Below, piece by piece: positions 10,034 to 21,764 of a DNA stretch of 29,759 bases. Under the pieces are notes generated by a model. It saw nothing but the letters and a program-made list of their open reading frames with translations, did no database searches and was not told the DNA's origin. The stretch is from Laetiporus sulphureus 93-53 (taxonomy: Eukaryota > Basidiomycota > Agaricomycetes > Polyporales > Laetiporaceae). The DNA lies in the NCBI RefSeq assembly GCF_001632365.1, contig NW_024468545.1, positions 1 to 29,759 on the forward strand. The letters run 5' to 3'. The position numbers and the translations under genes were made by a program. The first letter of the stretch is position 1. The number at the start of each line of letters is the position of its first letter.

Positions 10034-11392
10034 ACTTGTTTTATGCTGGACAGTCAGGGTAAAGCCGCCACATTTATCAGATCAATCATGTGCTCTAGTT
10101 ACGGACTCTTGTCCCTTTAACATCATGATTCTACACCTCAGTTACTGCATATGCTTCACTACTAAGTGATACCAAGAAGGATCTTACCATGTCTGGTGTG
10201 GAAACAGGACGATGAAGAAGCATCACCTTCCACATGCTACAGGGGCCATCATTAGTTGGCAGCTTCTTTCTGCAGTAGCCTTGAGGCCTGAGAAGCACAG
10301 CATCTGCATGCTGGGTGAATATTTTCAATAATAATCCCAGCATTCGTTAGCCACTTCTATTTGCAGCATTTGTTTTCATGGTGATGCTTTCAATTGATGT
10401 ACAAATTTACACGAAGAGGCTGTGATATATTGAAACGGACACAGCTGACATAGCCCTGATCATTTTCAGCCTCCATCACACTGGCCCGGAGCTGGGCTGA
10501 TCTGTGGCTGCACTTTCTCATATCAAGAGGGGTGTCTATTTGCGATGTGATGGGCTGTGATGCGTTTGCGCATCGATCTAATTCTAGCATGTAATGTGCG
10601 ACATATTCCCAAGCTCACCGTTCCTAGATCTGCTCATTTCCTCCTATTGATCTCGCAGTTCTCTTCCACCATTTTACAACCTCACATAGGTGTAAAGTGC
10701 TCCACGATTTGATATCTTACATCATTTGCATCACCACTGATTCAGAGTTGAAAAAAAGTTCTGCATTCATGATGATTCAATCATCTTGTGTGCCACTCCT
10801 GTGTTTGAAAAGTTAAAAAGTCATGGCAATGAGGCACGATGCTTATCGCTTCCCTGTCTACCATCCGTGACTCAAGCTGCAACATGTGGGTGATACTCCA
10901 GGATGTAAAGACATCCAACCTCTGGGCGTTCACAAGAGGCAGCAGACAAACTTTGTGATGAATACATACATATTGTGATTTCATGTGGTTTCCCTCACTT
11001 TATTGCCAATGTGCTTCATGAATCGTTGTGCTGCAGTGATAGAAGCAATGCACACAACAATCCGGTATCTCTCACATCATGTGTTCAATGTTCGAGGCAT
11101 CCCTCTAGAGACATGATGAAATTAACGGATGTGCATAAAACATGCATCCACTGAACAGTGTCTTGTTTGGTGAGAAGTAACCGTTTAATGAGGCCACACC
11201 GGCAGCTTGGTTGACATCAAGTAACCCACGAAATGTGCAACAGTGACCTGCACTCATAACTCGAACTTTTTCACTTAGGGTCGATTGTGCCACCTGAAGT
11301 TGGTGAATTCTTATCCCACAGGTGATCAATAACCTACTCTGACTACGGTAACAATGTTTGCCTGATATACAATGATATTATGTCATTTGAGA
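10034..11392. other. Unrecognised region downstream of the deaminase pseudogene
   Basis: Only short minus-strand frames are present (10131-10343, 10390-10590, 10781-10984, 11105-11329). None shows a motif I recognise and I could not join them convincingly with introns. It may be a decayed gene or element. Confidence 0.45.
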
Positions 11393-11944
11393 CTACGGAC
11401 TTCCCAAATCTGAGTCGCTAGTGTTTGTTACGTAATCATCTGACTCATACTGCATGGGACGGAAATTATCCATATGATCACAAAAACATTTGTCCAATTT
11501 GTCCACTAAATCCAAATCAGCCCAGTTTTCCAGGTGATCTGGAATATCGTGCTGGTTTGGATTCAACAGATCGCTCATGCGACATTGAACATTTGGCAAT
11601 GCTCAGTTTGGGTAGGGTTTGCTATGTGAACTGCCAGTCATCCACTGTGTACGAGATGTCCGCTTTTCTTTGCAGCTCTCTTCTCTTGTCAGTTTGAGGT
11701 TCTCGAGATTGCGTGATTGCATCCAAAGTGTGCAAGTCATACAGCTCCGCTTGCTAACTCCAATGATCTGCTAGAGCTCGTCGGTATCCTCTTTGCTGTT
11801 GTCGACATCCGAGGTGTTGTCATCATCATTACTGTCACCATCCACATGGACATCGCCATTGTCCTCATCATTCTCGTTGTCAAGTTGTCTGAGAGCGTTT
11901 GCCATGATAAGCGCGAGTTCAGCATGGATGAAGGAGTGAAATGT
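11393..11944 (-). pseudogene. OTT_1508-like deaminase, copy 1, C-terminal half (catalytic core)
   Basis: Zinc-dependent deaminase-fold protein of the family Pfam calls OTT_1508-like. Reading down the minus strand from the LINE boundary, the frame gives FHSFIHAELALIMANAL, with the HAE zinc and catalytic motif encoded at 11918-11926. A long acidic insert (many Asp and Asn) follows, then IGVSKRSCMTC (second zinc motif CxxC, about 11732-11755). The tail GSSHSKPYPN-stop-ALP and an acidic C terminus end at 11393. The stop TAG at 11771-11773 fits a former CAG; the stop after KPYPN fits a former TGG. The 5' half continues at 18340-19472, on the other side of the LINE. Substrate is unknown. The HAE plus CxxC pair with about 60 residues between them, and the paralogue at 23470-24061, support the call. 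Confidence 0.75.
11936..11944. repeat. Left target-site duplication of the LINE
   Basis: GTGAAATGT at 11936-11944 is repeated directly after the poly-A tail at 18331-18339. Both copies are preceded by A, so the duplication may be 10 bp. Confidence 0.85.
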
Positions 11945-11974
11945 AACCGCATCCCTTCTTGTCTCTTTACCACC

Positions 11975-13610
11975 ATGTCCTCATCAAGCGCCCAACCAGC
12001 AACTGCAACTGATGTTGAGATGGAGGCTGCCACTGTAGAGCATGCCCCTCCCAGGGGAGTCTCCGCTGGCTAGTGAAAGTAATGTAGAACCGCTGCCTGT
12101 CTCAGCCCTGCTGGGAACTGCATTCCTGCAGGACTTACTCACCGACCTGGAGCAAATACTCCAGCAGCCCATCCGCATGGTCCAGTTGGCCAAAGACCCA
12201 GTTATTATGGAGGACATCGGTGAGGGCATCCTGGAAGTAGTCGACGCCCTCATGGACACCTTCGCAGATGTCCAGAATTGACTCCTCACCAACGAGGAGG
12301 TCATGTGCTCAAAAGTCAGCAAAGGGGCATCCTCCATCTTTGCCACTGTCATCCACCAGTGCGCTGGCGATATGGACCCCTTGGGGGTGTCTGCTCATAC
12401 TGACACTGCACCTGCACACATACAGTCCACCATCATGAAGGGCATCAAGGCAGGCATCCGCGCAGTGATCGTCACCATTGATGCATGCCTATCTGCCATC
12501 GAAGCCACCCTAGCCTGTTCTCGCCCACTGCCGATACCCCTGGATCCCCCCATGGGACCGTGCAAGCAAGCCACCAAGTCCTTCTCCGATGCTGCCCAGA
12601 ACGCATGCTCGGACACTGCCACTGGCAAGCCAACCACCAAGAAGACCATCACCACAGCGCCGCTGCCACCACCACTGCTAACAGACAAAACCTACCATAC
12701 CATCCTCACGCTGAAGCCGGTAACCCACATTTGGGAAACCGCCCCTGCAATTTGGTACCAATGCATCACCCAGCGCATACAGGAAGCTGAAGCCTGGTCA
12801 AAGGTAACATTCCGTGGCATGCGCCTTGCCCCAAACAAGGTGCTGCTCACTTTCTCTCATGACTCTCTGGATACCCTTATTCAGGATGCTCTGTGGGCCA
12901 TCCGCGTCATCCTCAACCTCGAGCCTCACGCTGCTTTCCTGGTCCTGGCGGGCACCCGCACTGTCATGCTGCCCCAGGAATTCTGCCCTGTTTTACCCAC
13001 TGTTAAATTGTTTGTTTCGGCGTGCCCGAGACGTCACCCTGTGAGCGGCTCACCACTCACCGGGGAGGAAATCATGACCAAGCTCTGTACCAACCCCATC
13101 TTCACGGACATTTATTTCAATGGCATACCTGCCTTCACCACCTTTGCAGGACCGGAGGACACGTGGGAGCATGCGCCCCTCATTTTCTCCATCGAAGACC
13201 CCACATGGGACTTTTGCTCATGTTTCTTGCTTGGCCGCGATAACCGTGGTGAGTCGTCTATGTCCATTTGGTTCATGGGAGCATGACTCCTCGTAAAGCG
13301 CTCTAAGGACAAACCTGTCCTGTGTCAATGCACCCGCTGCTGGGCCCTGACCCACACTGAGCATTTCTGCAAGCGCAAACTACCCCTCTGCCATTTTTGT
13401 GGCAAGGACTCACACACTGCCAACCAGCACTGCAATGCCTGCAGTGCATGCATTCTTGAGAACAACCCCGTGACCGTCCCGTGTCCGCCTGTCCATTTCT
13501 TCTGCCGCGTCTGCAGAATTCATGGGAGCATCATGCCGCTGACCCATCTTGCACTGCCCATGCTCAATACTGCATTCCTTCGCTGCCCACTGTCACTGCA
13601 TTATGCTTCT
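11975..13610 (+). pseudogene. LINE ORF1 (gag-like, CCHC zinc knuckles)
   Basis: Starts at ATG 11975, shifts frame near 12045, and has in-frame TGA stops at 12279 and 13284. The body (12303-13286) is a 327-codon frame with no catalytic motif, as expected for an RNA-binding ORF1 protein. After the second stop the same frame carries CTRCWALTHTEHFC (CX2CX4HX4C), then CHFCGKDSHTANQHC (CX2CX4HX5C) and further Cys pairs to about 13510. The exact end is blurred by frameshifts. Its job in LINEs is binding the element's RNA and helping ORF2 in target-primed reverse transcription. Confidence 0.78.
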
Positions 13611-14710
13611 TACAACCGTGCAATTGAATGTAGCCCATTCGAATCTGTGGCTCCATGGCCTTCTAGCCAACACATCTTTCGATTTATATTTCCTCCAAGA
13701 ACCATGGTGGGGACGCATTGGATCTGACACCTCTCACAGAACCGAATTCGACGCTCCTATTTTTGGCACTGTCAATGCCACTCCTTTCAATCTTGTTACT
13801 TTCCACCTCCCTCACTCCAACCCAACTCCCAGGCCGCACGTCAGCTGCCTGGTGTGGAAACACCTTTTTGACTCCTTCCATGTTACGCTCCAGTCCGATC
13901 TCTCCTCTCACCCCAATGTTCTCATTCTGTCTTTTGTGTCTCATTCATCGCATGCCAACCAGTTTCTGGCTGTTAATGTCTACAATGACGCACCTGCAAC
14001 TGGCCAATCTGGCCTCTGGCACCTTCTCTCTCTTTCGTTTCTGCCCGATGTCCCACTCCTGCTGTGCGGGGACTTTAACATGCACCGCCCTCTTTGGTCA
14101 TAGGAGCATCGCGCCTTCTATACCACTACTAAAGGGGCAGATGACCTGGTCCAATAGGCCATCAACTGTTACCTGGAGCTCATCACTGAACCCCACCTCC
14201 CCACTCACACCATCGGGGGTAACCCCTCCACAGGTACCATCATCGATCTGGTGTGAGCCTCGAGCAGCCCCCATTTCGCTCTTTCACATTATTCTGTCGA
14301 GGACTCCCCATGGGCCTCTGATCATTCCCTCCTTACACATACCATATGCACCAAGGCCACTCCCATGGACATCGACCTTGGCTTCCGTGTGGACCCTTTC
14401 CTGTGGAGCGAGTGGCTTAACGCCCTCGATAATGCTCTCCTAACTAACCCTCCCCCCCCTAGCTACTCCTCTACCTCTGACCTCGATTGGGGTGCTGCGG
14501 CCCTGTTGCATGCCATTGACACCACAAATATCACCACTTTCCCACCATGCACCCGCACTCACAGGCCATCACAACTATGGTGGAACGACGGTTGCGACTT
14601 TGCCCGACGGTGAGTCCAGGATGCTCCTACCCCCAAGGCACGTCGAAGTGCTAAGCGAGACCTTCAGCAGGTCATTCGCACTGCACGTAAGGAGTGGGCC
14701 ATCACGGCAG
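13549..14710 (+). pseudogene. LINE ORF2, 5' part: APE-type endonuclease
   Basis: This frame shows the apurinic-endonuclease-like nicking domain: FLQEPWWG (catalytic Glu, about 13690), LAVNVYNDA (about 13975), LLCGDFNMHRPLWS (about 14060-14100), GTIIDLV (about 14235) and SDHSLLTH (about 14320). Stops at 14101, in the following block, and after DLV interrupt it. Downstream the frame continues with WWNDGCDFARR and a basic stretch (about 14570-14710), the usual linker to the RT domain, until the solo LTR cuts it at 14711. Confidence 0.82.
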
Positions 14711-15371
14711 TGTCACGGCATGCCAATGACAAAGATAGACAATCAAAACTAGAGTCCCCTTGAGGGCCTCCTGGCTAAGAGCCTACAGCGATGAGCTGTG
14801 GCGATACGACGTGCCCACTGATGAGGCCTAGTCACTAGTCGCAGAGTAAGACTTACTGGTGAGGCAAGAGGTGCTATCACACAGGTGAGGATGCAATGAG
14901 ATGTATAGCACACTGAGAGTGTCTGGTAAGACCCCTCTGTGATGGTAGTGGTGGACGAAGGAGAATAAGACTGAGGTCTCTCCTTGTCCCACTGGTCCTT
15001 ATATACATGATTGCCTAGCTACTATACAGTACTACATAAGCGAGTCACACACTATTCTACTGGACGGTGCTACAATCGTATGACTTGTCCCAATTATTCT
15101 GATTGGTTGCCTAATAATAACCTGCAGAGACGGAGCTCCTCTTGAGCACGCAATATGGTGTCATGGCAATTGCGACATATGATGCCATGTCGAGGAGTTC
15201 AGTGTCATGTGACAATGCCAAGAGAGATCTGAGGTCATGTGACTAGCTGCCTCGTTATCTTATCTCATTAGGTCACGTGATTCTTTGTGCGACACGAAAT
15301 GATGAAAATAATATGCTTCTAATAGCATTTGTTCCTATAATGACTTGTCAGGCAAAAACTGTGACAGGCAG
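14706..15371 (-). mobile_element. Solo LTR (same family as the LTR at 26706), with 5-bp TSD
   Basis: The LTR proper is 14711-15366 (656 bp), starting TGTCAC and ending GTGACA, flanked by GGCAG on both sides (14706-14710 and 15367-15371). It aligns over its whole length with 26706-27359 in the same window orientation, so like that LTR it belongs to a minus-strand element. A TATATAAGGACC promoter-like motif is read on the minus strand near 14998-15006. No internal sequence is left, so the parent element was lost by LTR-LTR recombination. Confidence 0.93.
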
Positions 15372-18180
15372 CCTCTCGACTGCAACACACCAACCCCTGG
15401 TGCCTCTTCTCATGGACCAAGGGGCAACGCACCCCGGCACCATCCATCATCTGTGCTCGCAATGAGCCGCTCAGCCTGCCTGATGACATTGGGTGGGCAC
15501 TCACTGAGCATTATTTTCCTCCTTCTCCTTCTCTCCCTCCTTTACGTCCTGTTGTTTCCCCTCCCTACCCAATGCCGCAGGCACCCCACCCCCTCCTTGA
15601 GAGTAAGGTGTCTGCAGCCATAGCATCTACTTCCCTTCTTTCTGCCCCAGGCCCCTTCGGAACCTCCTGGAGGCTCATCTAGTGGCTCTGGCAGTCCGCT
15701 GCATGCCACACTCTTTTTAACTTCTTGGCTGCATCCCTTTCACTGGGTCACCTCCCTTCCTTGCTGAAAGTTGCCACTCTTATGTTCATCCTCAAACCAG
15801 GGAAGCTGGACTATATGGCATCGAGTGCATACTGGCCCATCGCCCTGCTCAAAACCCTGAGTAAGCTCCTGGAGAAAGTGGTCACCGTGCACCTTAATTG
15901 GCAGATCGGTGCCCTTGACCTCATTCCGGGCACCCAATTTGGGGGCCGGTCTCAGCACTCCATCGTCGATGTGGGCATGCACCTGATCCATACCGTTCGC
16001 ACTGCTTGGGCAAATGGTTTTCTGCTTCTCTTCTTTGCATAGACATCGAGGGCTACTATAAAAACATCCACCACGATGTCCTGCACTCTATTCTTCTATC
16101 ACTCGGCTTTCTCACCAATGAAATCCTTTGGATCTCTTCTTTTCTTGCTGACCATTCTGTCTTTCCCAAACTGCAAGGGGAGCTTGGCTCTTCCTATCCC
16201 GTAGCCACCCTTGGCATACCCCAGGGCTCGCCCCTGTCACCTGTTCTTTCCACCATATATTCTTCCCCCCCTCTATCGTACCCTTGACCCCTTTCTCTAT
16301 CTGCAGCAAACCGTTGCCGGATATGTAGACGATTTCACCCTCCTTATCATTTCCCCCTCGCTACGACACAATGTTACCCTCTTATGGGACACCCTACCTG
16401 CCATATCTGATTCCCTTGGCATGCTCGGCCTTACTGTCAGCATGCCCAAAACTGAACTCATTCATTTCTGTCCATCGGCCGCTGGCCTATCCTCTAACCC
16501 TCCTCTAATATTTCAGTGGAACGGTCACCAGGAGCACCTCGAGCCAAAGCCCTACCTCCAGTGGCTCAGCCTCTGGCTTGACCGTACCCTCTCATTCGAA
16601 CACCACATCCGCGTCATGGCAGCGCACATACAATCCCGGGTCATCGCACTGCACCAACTAGCGAACACCTAGCGCAGAATTTCTGTCACTCAAGCCTGCC
16701 TCCTTTACCTATCTACTGTGTTACCAGTACTCACCTTTGGCAGCCCTGTCTGGTACAATCTCCGCAAGCCGAGGGCCCTTTTCTACCCACTCGAATGCAT
16801 CCAAACCATGACGCTGCGGTGGTTTCTCAGCGCGTGGAAGTCCACTCCACAAGTCACCCTGAATCTCATTGCCAGCATACTCCCGATGAAGCAGCAGCTG
16901 CAACGCCTTTCCAATCTTGCCGCTGCATGACTTCTCATCCTCCCTCGGCATCACCCCATCATCACCTGCATGAGCGACCAGGCCCACCTATACCCACCCC
17001 AATTCACTCTCTTGAATCCATCTATATGTCACTGCTGTGCTGAACACACCGTGATCACTGCTCTGGAAGAGGAGTTGCCACGTGACTCAATGCGCACCAA
17101 CCCATTCCTCCAACTGCCATGGCAGGCACCACACCTGTGGGGAACGCGCATCACCTCGCTCATTCTGGCTCCCACCAAGGAAGCCTCCACCCATCATGTA
17201 GACTCTGTTCCCAATCCTCTTTTATCTACTCACTTCTCAGACCTCACAGCCCTCTGGGTGTTCACCGACGGCTTCCAAACCTCTCACCTGCTACCCGCCC
17301 CTCGTCATCATGCAGCAGGAGCAGGTGTATGCATCTACCATCATTCCGCTCTAAAATTTCAATGAGCATGAGGAATGGGGCATCGAGCTGAGGTCTTCGA
17401 TGCGAAGCTCTTCGCCATCACGATCATGTCTTCTTATTTTCGCAGTTTTCTTAATGCCTACCCCAACATTTCTACCATCTACATCTGTGCGGACAACCGC
17501 GCAGCCCTGTCTTTTCTTTTTTCCTTGAGCCCCCACCCAGGGGAACCCTTCTCCATTGCTTTTCGTAACCATATCACGCCGCTCATGGGTAATTTCCCTA
17601 ACTTAAAAATCACGCTGGTTTGGGTGCCTGGTCACCGTGGTGTACTGGGTAACGAGGTGGCCGACTGCCTCGCCAGAATGGCTGTGTCTCAACCCAAAAG
17701 CATCCACCCTACAATTGTGTGGGTGCGGTGGTAGGCACGTGAGCGAGCGACCTCCTCCTGGCAGGAGGAATATGCGGCCACTGATCGACCCACTGCTTTG
17801 CGTGAAGCCTGGCTCTGGGCCCCCTCCACCACACTTCATTCCGTTTTTCGCTCCGGTGACTTTTCTAGAAACACCGAGGGCTGCTTTGTCCAGGCTGTCA
17901 TCGACCATGGCCACATCGGCACTTTCTTCAATTCGCGCTACCACCGAAGCTTTCGCAGGTGCATTTGCAAGCCTGTGCTACTAAACTCACACACCCATAC
18001 ACTACTTAGCTGCCCACTGCATGATGATGCCCAGCATACACTGTTCAGCACCACCACTCCCACACGCACCCACCTCCACCATCTATGGAAACACCTCGAG
18101 GGCTTGGACTGTCTCGCATTTTTCATTGCAACCACTTCCGCTTTTACCTCTGCGAGCCTCGCACCTTTTGACTTGGGCTG
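15367..18180 (+). pseudogene. LINE ORF2, 3' part: reverse transcriptase, RNase H, Cys/His tail
   Basis: Several frames together carry the RT: LMFILKPGK and a QFGGRSQHS block (15780-15960), DIEGYYKNIHHD with the first catalytic Asp (about 16040-16075), GIPQGSPLSPVL (about 16210-16245), and GYVDDFTLL with the second and third Asp (about 16318-16344), then the primer-grip-like LTVSMPKTELIHF. RNase H follows: VFTDGFQ (about 17260), AEVFDAKLFAI (17385-17415), ICADNRAAL (about 17480-17510) and WVPGHRGVLGNEVADCLA (about 17620-17675). The C-terminal segment has CICKP and LLSCPLHDDAQH (17955-18040). Many stops and frameshifts are present, for example after RT at about 16670 and TAG at about 17732. Confidence 0.88.
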
Positions 18181-18316
18181 ACCGCCACACCCATGGCCCT
18201 GCCACCTTTCTTCCTTCTTCTTACCTTCCCTGAGATGAACCGCACCATAGCATATGCCCATGCCTGTACACCCTCCCTTTAAACGCCGCACATAGCGTGG
18301 GATAGAAATAAATGCT

Positions 18317-18330
18317 AAAAAAAAAAAAAA
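18317..18330 (+). other. Poly-A tail of the LINE
   Basis: Fourteen A residues directly before the right TSD copy (GTGAAATGT, 18331-18339), preceded by GAAATAAATGCT. Confidence 0.9.
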
Positions 18331-18339
18331 GTGAAATGT

Positions 18340-19472
18340 GACTTCGTAGCGGTCTTTGTCATGAAAAATTTTTGAAAGCTTGTTGATCACGTCCTCAGGT
18401 GCTTTGTCCTTCCCAGTAAGTCAATTGTAGTGAGAATGAATGATCTTGAGCCATGATGGCCCATCGATGAAAATCTTGCCAGAGGATCCCCCGATGCCAC
18501 AATCCATTTGATTGTAATACTGTATCCTTTGTGATGTAGTTGTTGCAGCTCTTTGATGAGATTATCAATGCCATGGTCATATTGACAAAGCTTTGCTAAA
18601 TGTCTCTTGAACCTTTCCGTGAAATGTCTCCACTTCTCGCCATCATGTTGCAAATTGGCCATGGGTGACAGATCACTGCAGAGCTGATGAAGGTATTTTG
18701 AGTGACGCAGGACCTGAGCAGCATCACTCATAGATTTACTGTTATATGATTCCAGAGAATCATCGACAATTGTACTGTATGCCAGAGCACTGAGCACATC
18801 TAGAGCACCCTGAATAACTTCATGAACAAGGGGGTCTCTTCCAGGAAAATGCTGGAGTCAGAAATCGGATGCATGTGGTAGTTCTTTCGATATATTGAGA
18901 GTTTGCAGATGATATCCTTTCAGTAGCTGGTTGTAATCGTGGTAGTAATAATCTTCCAATGAGGAGCACAATTTCGTGATCCGTCTCTGGATATTTTGAT
19001 CACAACATCTTGTGATGAAGGGCCAAAGTGATGACATCCCTTGACAATCAGAGTCAAGGATTGCAGTTATGAGCTCCTGAGAGTAAGTCTCATCAGAAGA
19101 AATAGGGCTGTTATTGCTAGCCACAACGATCTTGATTGATTTGTGCTTCTTCACAAATGTCGCCATGAAAACATCTCCTCCTGAGCCAGTTGCCATGCAC
19201 AGAGTGAAGGTGCTGAGGATTTGCAGGTCGTTTTTGGCCTTAGCATCTCACACATCCAGATTGCTGTAGTGCATGTTTTGATCGTGATAGGAAAGTGCTT
19301 TCAAGAAGTATAGTGTCTCCGATGCAAGCTCCTGGTCTTTGTGCCCTGTATCCTGGGCCGTTAGTAATCTGGAATGCTTCATAACTTGTTCCTGTCCAAG
19401 TATCTAACAGCTTGTGAGAACATCAACTAGGTTTTGATGCACCGGGCCAGTGTAAGATAAGAAAAGCTTACC
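18340..19472 (-). pseudogene. OTT_1508-like deaminase, copy 1, N-terminal half
   Basis: 5' half of the gene split by the LINE. An intron with GTAAGC donor and CTGTTAG acceptor (19404-19471) joins a short upstream exon to the frame ILGQEQVMKHSRLL. The frame then runs through MATGSGGDVFMATF, VVASNNSP (about 19110) and a helical region to GKDKAPEDVINKLSKIF (about 18350-18400). Without the LINE it continues into the HAE motif at 11918. Stops: TGA 19248-19250 and TGA 18858-18860, both fitting a former CGA, and one near 18423; a frameshift or intron lies near 18490. The N-terminal block VVASNNSP...ELITAIL...RRITKL is mirrored by LVLVKNCCP...ELVDAVA...RCINKL in the frame at 25152-25784. The true start is upstream and unresolved. 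Confidence 0.7.
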
Positions 19473-20349
19473 TTAGCTGATAAGGCAATGAACAGGTTAT
19501 ATAAATGAAGATATATGCTCACCACTAAACTGCTACATTTTAACAGTGATGTTTGAGAATTATGCCAGCACAACAGCAGGAGAATGAAGAGTCATGCAGT
19601 ATACCAACTGTCTCATGAAGGCATGATCTGGAGCATGAGTGATGCAAGATGCAGTAGTAGTTGTGAACGAGCTGAGGGTGAGTTTCTCTGTACCTCAAAC
19701 ATGAGCTTATATACCTCCTTAGCAGCCTTGTCACCAGATGAATGCTAAGCAACTACCACCATCAAACTAGGGAGGAACTACAACAGCCTGTTGCCAGGGT
19801 CTTCTCAATCCATTTTGAATACAAATCCAGCAGCCAACATATTTTGGCACTGATGGAGGCTCAGTTTCATGAGTGCCATCTGATTGTTATCTCAGAAGTG
19901 ATCTGAAAATTGTGCTGTGGAAGAAACTGAACAAGAGATGTACGATCGAATTGACTTCTGTTTCACCCACATGCATGCCAGTGCTCAGAGGTCTAAAGCT
20001 AATCAACCCAACATTAGTGGCAATGAAAATGCTTTTCTACCAATGCTATGTACATAAGAGATGATGATTCATGAGTTTGGAAGGTGTGACCAATGTGCAG
20101 CACGAAGTGAGAGCATTAGCCACCTTTGGCGTCATCGCAACTTACATGCAGTGGCTGCGGTGGCACAGCCAAACACTGGCTAATATTGATTGGCATTGCC
20201 AATCGACTCAAAGTGATGTAAACTTAGCGACTGAGCTGACGACTGAATGGGGTACTGACATTTCAAAGCTGCCAGTAAATGGTTGGTTCACCCGGTAATC
20301 GCCAGCGACCTTGGACAGTGTCAATTGAAAGCATGAGTGCATTGCTCTC
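19473..20349. other. Unrecognised flank 5' of deaminase copy 1
   Basis: This stretch may hold the first exon and promoter of the deaminase pseudogene (minus strand, up to about 19600). The rest has only short frames (19873-20064, 20071-20298 plus; 19540-19752 minus) without recognised motifs. Confidence 0.4.
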
Positions 20350-21054
20350 TGTCACAGATTTTCACCACAAAGTCTGCACATGACTTTTCTCATGCCACAG
20401 ATCACATGCTTCACCAATATCTCATGTCACTCAGCCACAGACACAACACATAGAGATCAGATGATAGTCCACATCACATGTTATGGTCCAGACCTGCGGA
20501 TGATACAGTCAGACCTGTCTGTTCCAGGATACAATAGAGGCACCCATTTGGGAACAAAGGGAACAAGGACTATTGTTAGGGATTGTCTAAGCAATCAGCT
20601 CAAGGTATAGCCGTTACCACGATAGAATGGATCGTCTCACCGTTGCTATGGGAGAACATCGATCTTCTCACCTATTGTTCTACTTACAGATAGATCTTCT
20701 CACTTATTGTTCCATGTATAGTTTAGTTGCCTAGATACGTAGATAGCCAATCATCTATTTTGTAGTAGTGGTACGATGAAGATTATATAATCAGGCTCCT
20801 GTATGTGTATATAAGACCAGCTATGTAGAGGACGAAACTTCAGATTGTTTTTCTTCATCTACCACTGTAGCACCCACTGAGCCTACCAGTTCCACCATAT
20901 ATCTATCACCTTTCCAGACACTTGCTTCACCAACAAGTAAGTGTTAGGCTCTCAAGCCACTTAAGGGATCAGGGGGATCAGGGCGGCATGTTCCACGTGA
21001 CCAATTCTTTTTTAGTCTTTTTGATCTCTTGTCCAGCAGTGCTGTGACACTCTC
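20345..21054 (+). mobile_element. Solo LTR of a second gypsy-type family, with 5-bp TSD
   Basis: The LTR is 20350-21049 (700 bp), starting TGTCACAG and ending CTGTGACA, a perfect 8-bp inverted terminus, flanked by CTCTC at 20345-20349 and 21050-21054. A TATATAAGACC motif near 20810 suggests plus orientation. Its first about 210 bp match the sequence at 29551-29759 closely. The TG...CA ends and 5-bp TSD fit Ty3/gypsy or copia LTRs; no internal region remains. Confidence 0.92.
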
Positions 21055-21093
21055 AAAAGCACAAAATTTGGTTTCAAAAACTTACATTTGAGG

Positions 21094-21497
21094 CTAATAT
21101 TTGCGTAAGGAGGTCAGTTTCACCGCAATATGGATTACAGCAATGGAAGCACTTGCGCATCCCACGATCGCATCAGCATATGCTAGCATTGTGATTGTGA
21201 GTACTCGATGAGCTGTGAAAGGACAGCAAATAACTGAGTGAAATGAAGGGGGAACAGTGTGGGGAAGGTCTGCATCTAGAGGTGATGCAAGAGCCAAATG
21301 TAAAAGATGGTAAAGAGATGGATCAACATGGCAGCCAAGAGGCCTGCAGCTATGTAGAGCATATGCGCTGGAGTGATGTATGTGAGATATGCATGATAGA
21401 ATGGTTCCGGAGTGAGTCTAATGACTTCCGGACAGAGTACAGGAATCTCGGGAGGTGGGCGTACCATCTCAGTGACAATGTTCCAGTGGTCGGTCAA
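21094..21497 (-). pseudogene. Possible membrane-protein remnant
   Basis: Two minus-strand frames that nearly abut carry hydrophobic stretches: AAGLLAAMLIHLFTIFYIWL (about 21285-21350), and TITMLAYADAIVGCASASIA (about 21140-21200) in another frame. They could be parts of a multi-pass membrane protein joined by a frameshift or intron. I recognise no family, and chance hydrophobicity is possible. Confidence 0.25.
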
Positions 21498-21764
21498 GCG
21501 TGTTCAACAGTGAGAGCAAAGAACTTGATTAGACTGAGAAGTAGAAGCAGTAGGTTGTGGAGAAAAGGAAGACCACTGTCTCTGTGCATCGCTGCGCAAG
21601 CCTCTTCGCATACTCTAGCTCGTAGATATGCCATCCGAGCTCCTCCCCAAACTACCTAACTACACTACCCTTTTATACTATGCCCTCAGAGCATGTTTGC
21701 CCGAGACTCAATCACACATTGGACCATGCTTGGTCCTGTAACTCATTCCCTCACTTTGCTTGTC

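Larger units (their letters stand above)
11945..18330 (+). mobile_element. Full-length Tad-like LINE with ORF1, endonuclease, RT and RNase H
   Basis: A non-LTR retrotransposon bounded by the GTGAAATGT duplication and ending in 14 A residues (18317-18330) after an AATAAA-like motif. It starts only about 30 bp before the ORF1 ATG at 11975. Contents: ORF1 with CCHC knuckles, then ORF2 with APE endonuclease, reverse transcriptase, RNase H and a C-terminal Cys/His segment. RNase H after RT fits the fungal Tad group. A solo LTR (14711-15366) splits ORF2, and many stops and frameshifts make it inactive. Without the LTR it is about 5.7 kb. It sits antisense in the deaminase gene. Confidence 0.9.

Noticed and set aside
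11717..12033. Overlapping hydrophobic plus-strand and Met-rich minus-strand frames
   Set aside because: They are shadows of the acidic insert of deaminase copy 1 (GAT/GAC-rich on the minus strand). The minus-strand frame continuous with HAE explains the region better.
12395..12688. Minus-strand open frames within the LINE
   Set aside because: They lack motifs and lie opposite the ORF1 coding frame; GC-rich coding sequence often leaves open antisense frames.
13470..13727. Separate small gene between ORF1 and ORF2 of the LINE
   Set aside because: It is the shifted continuation of the ORF1 Cys-rich tail overlapping the start of the endonuclease frame.
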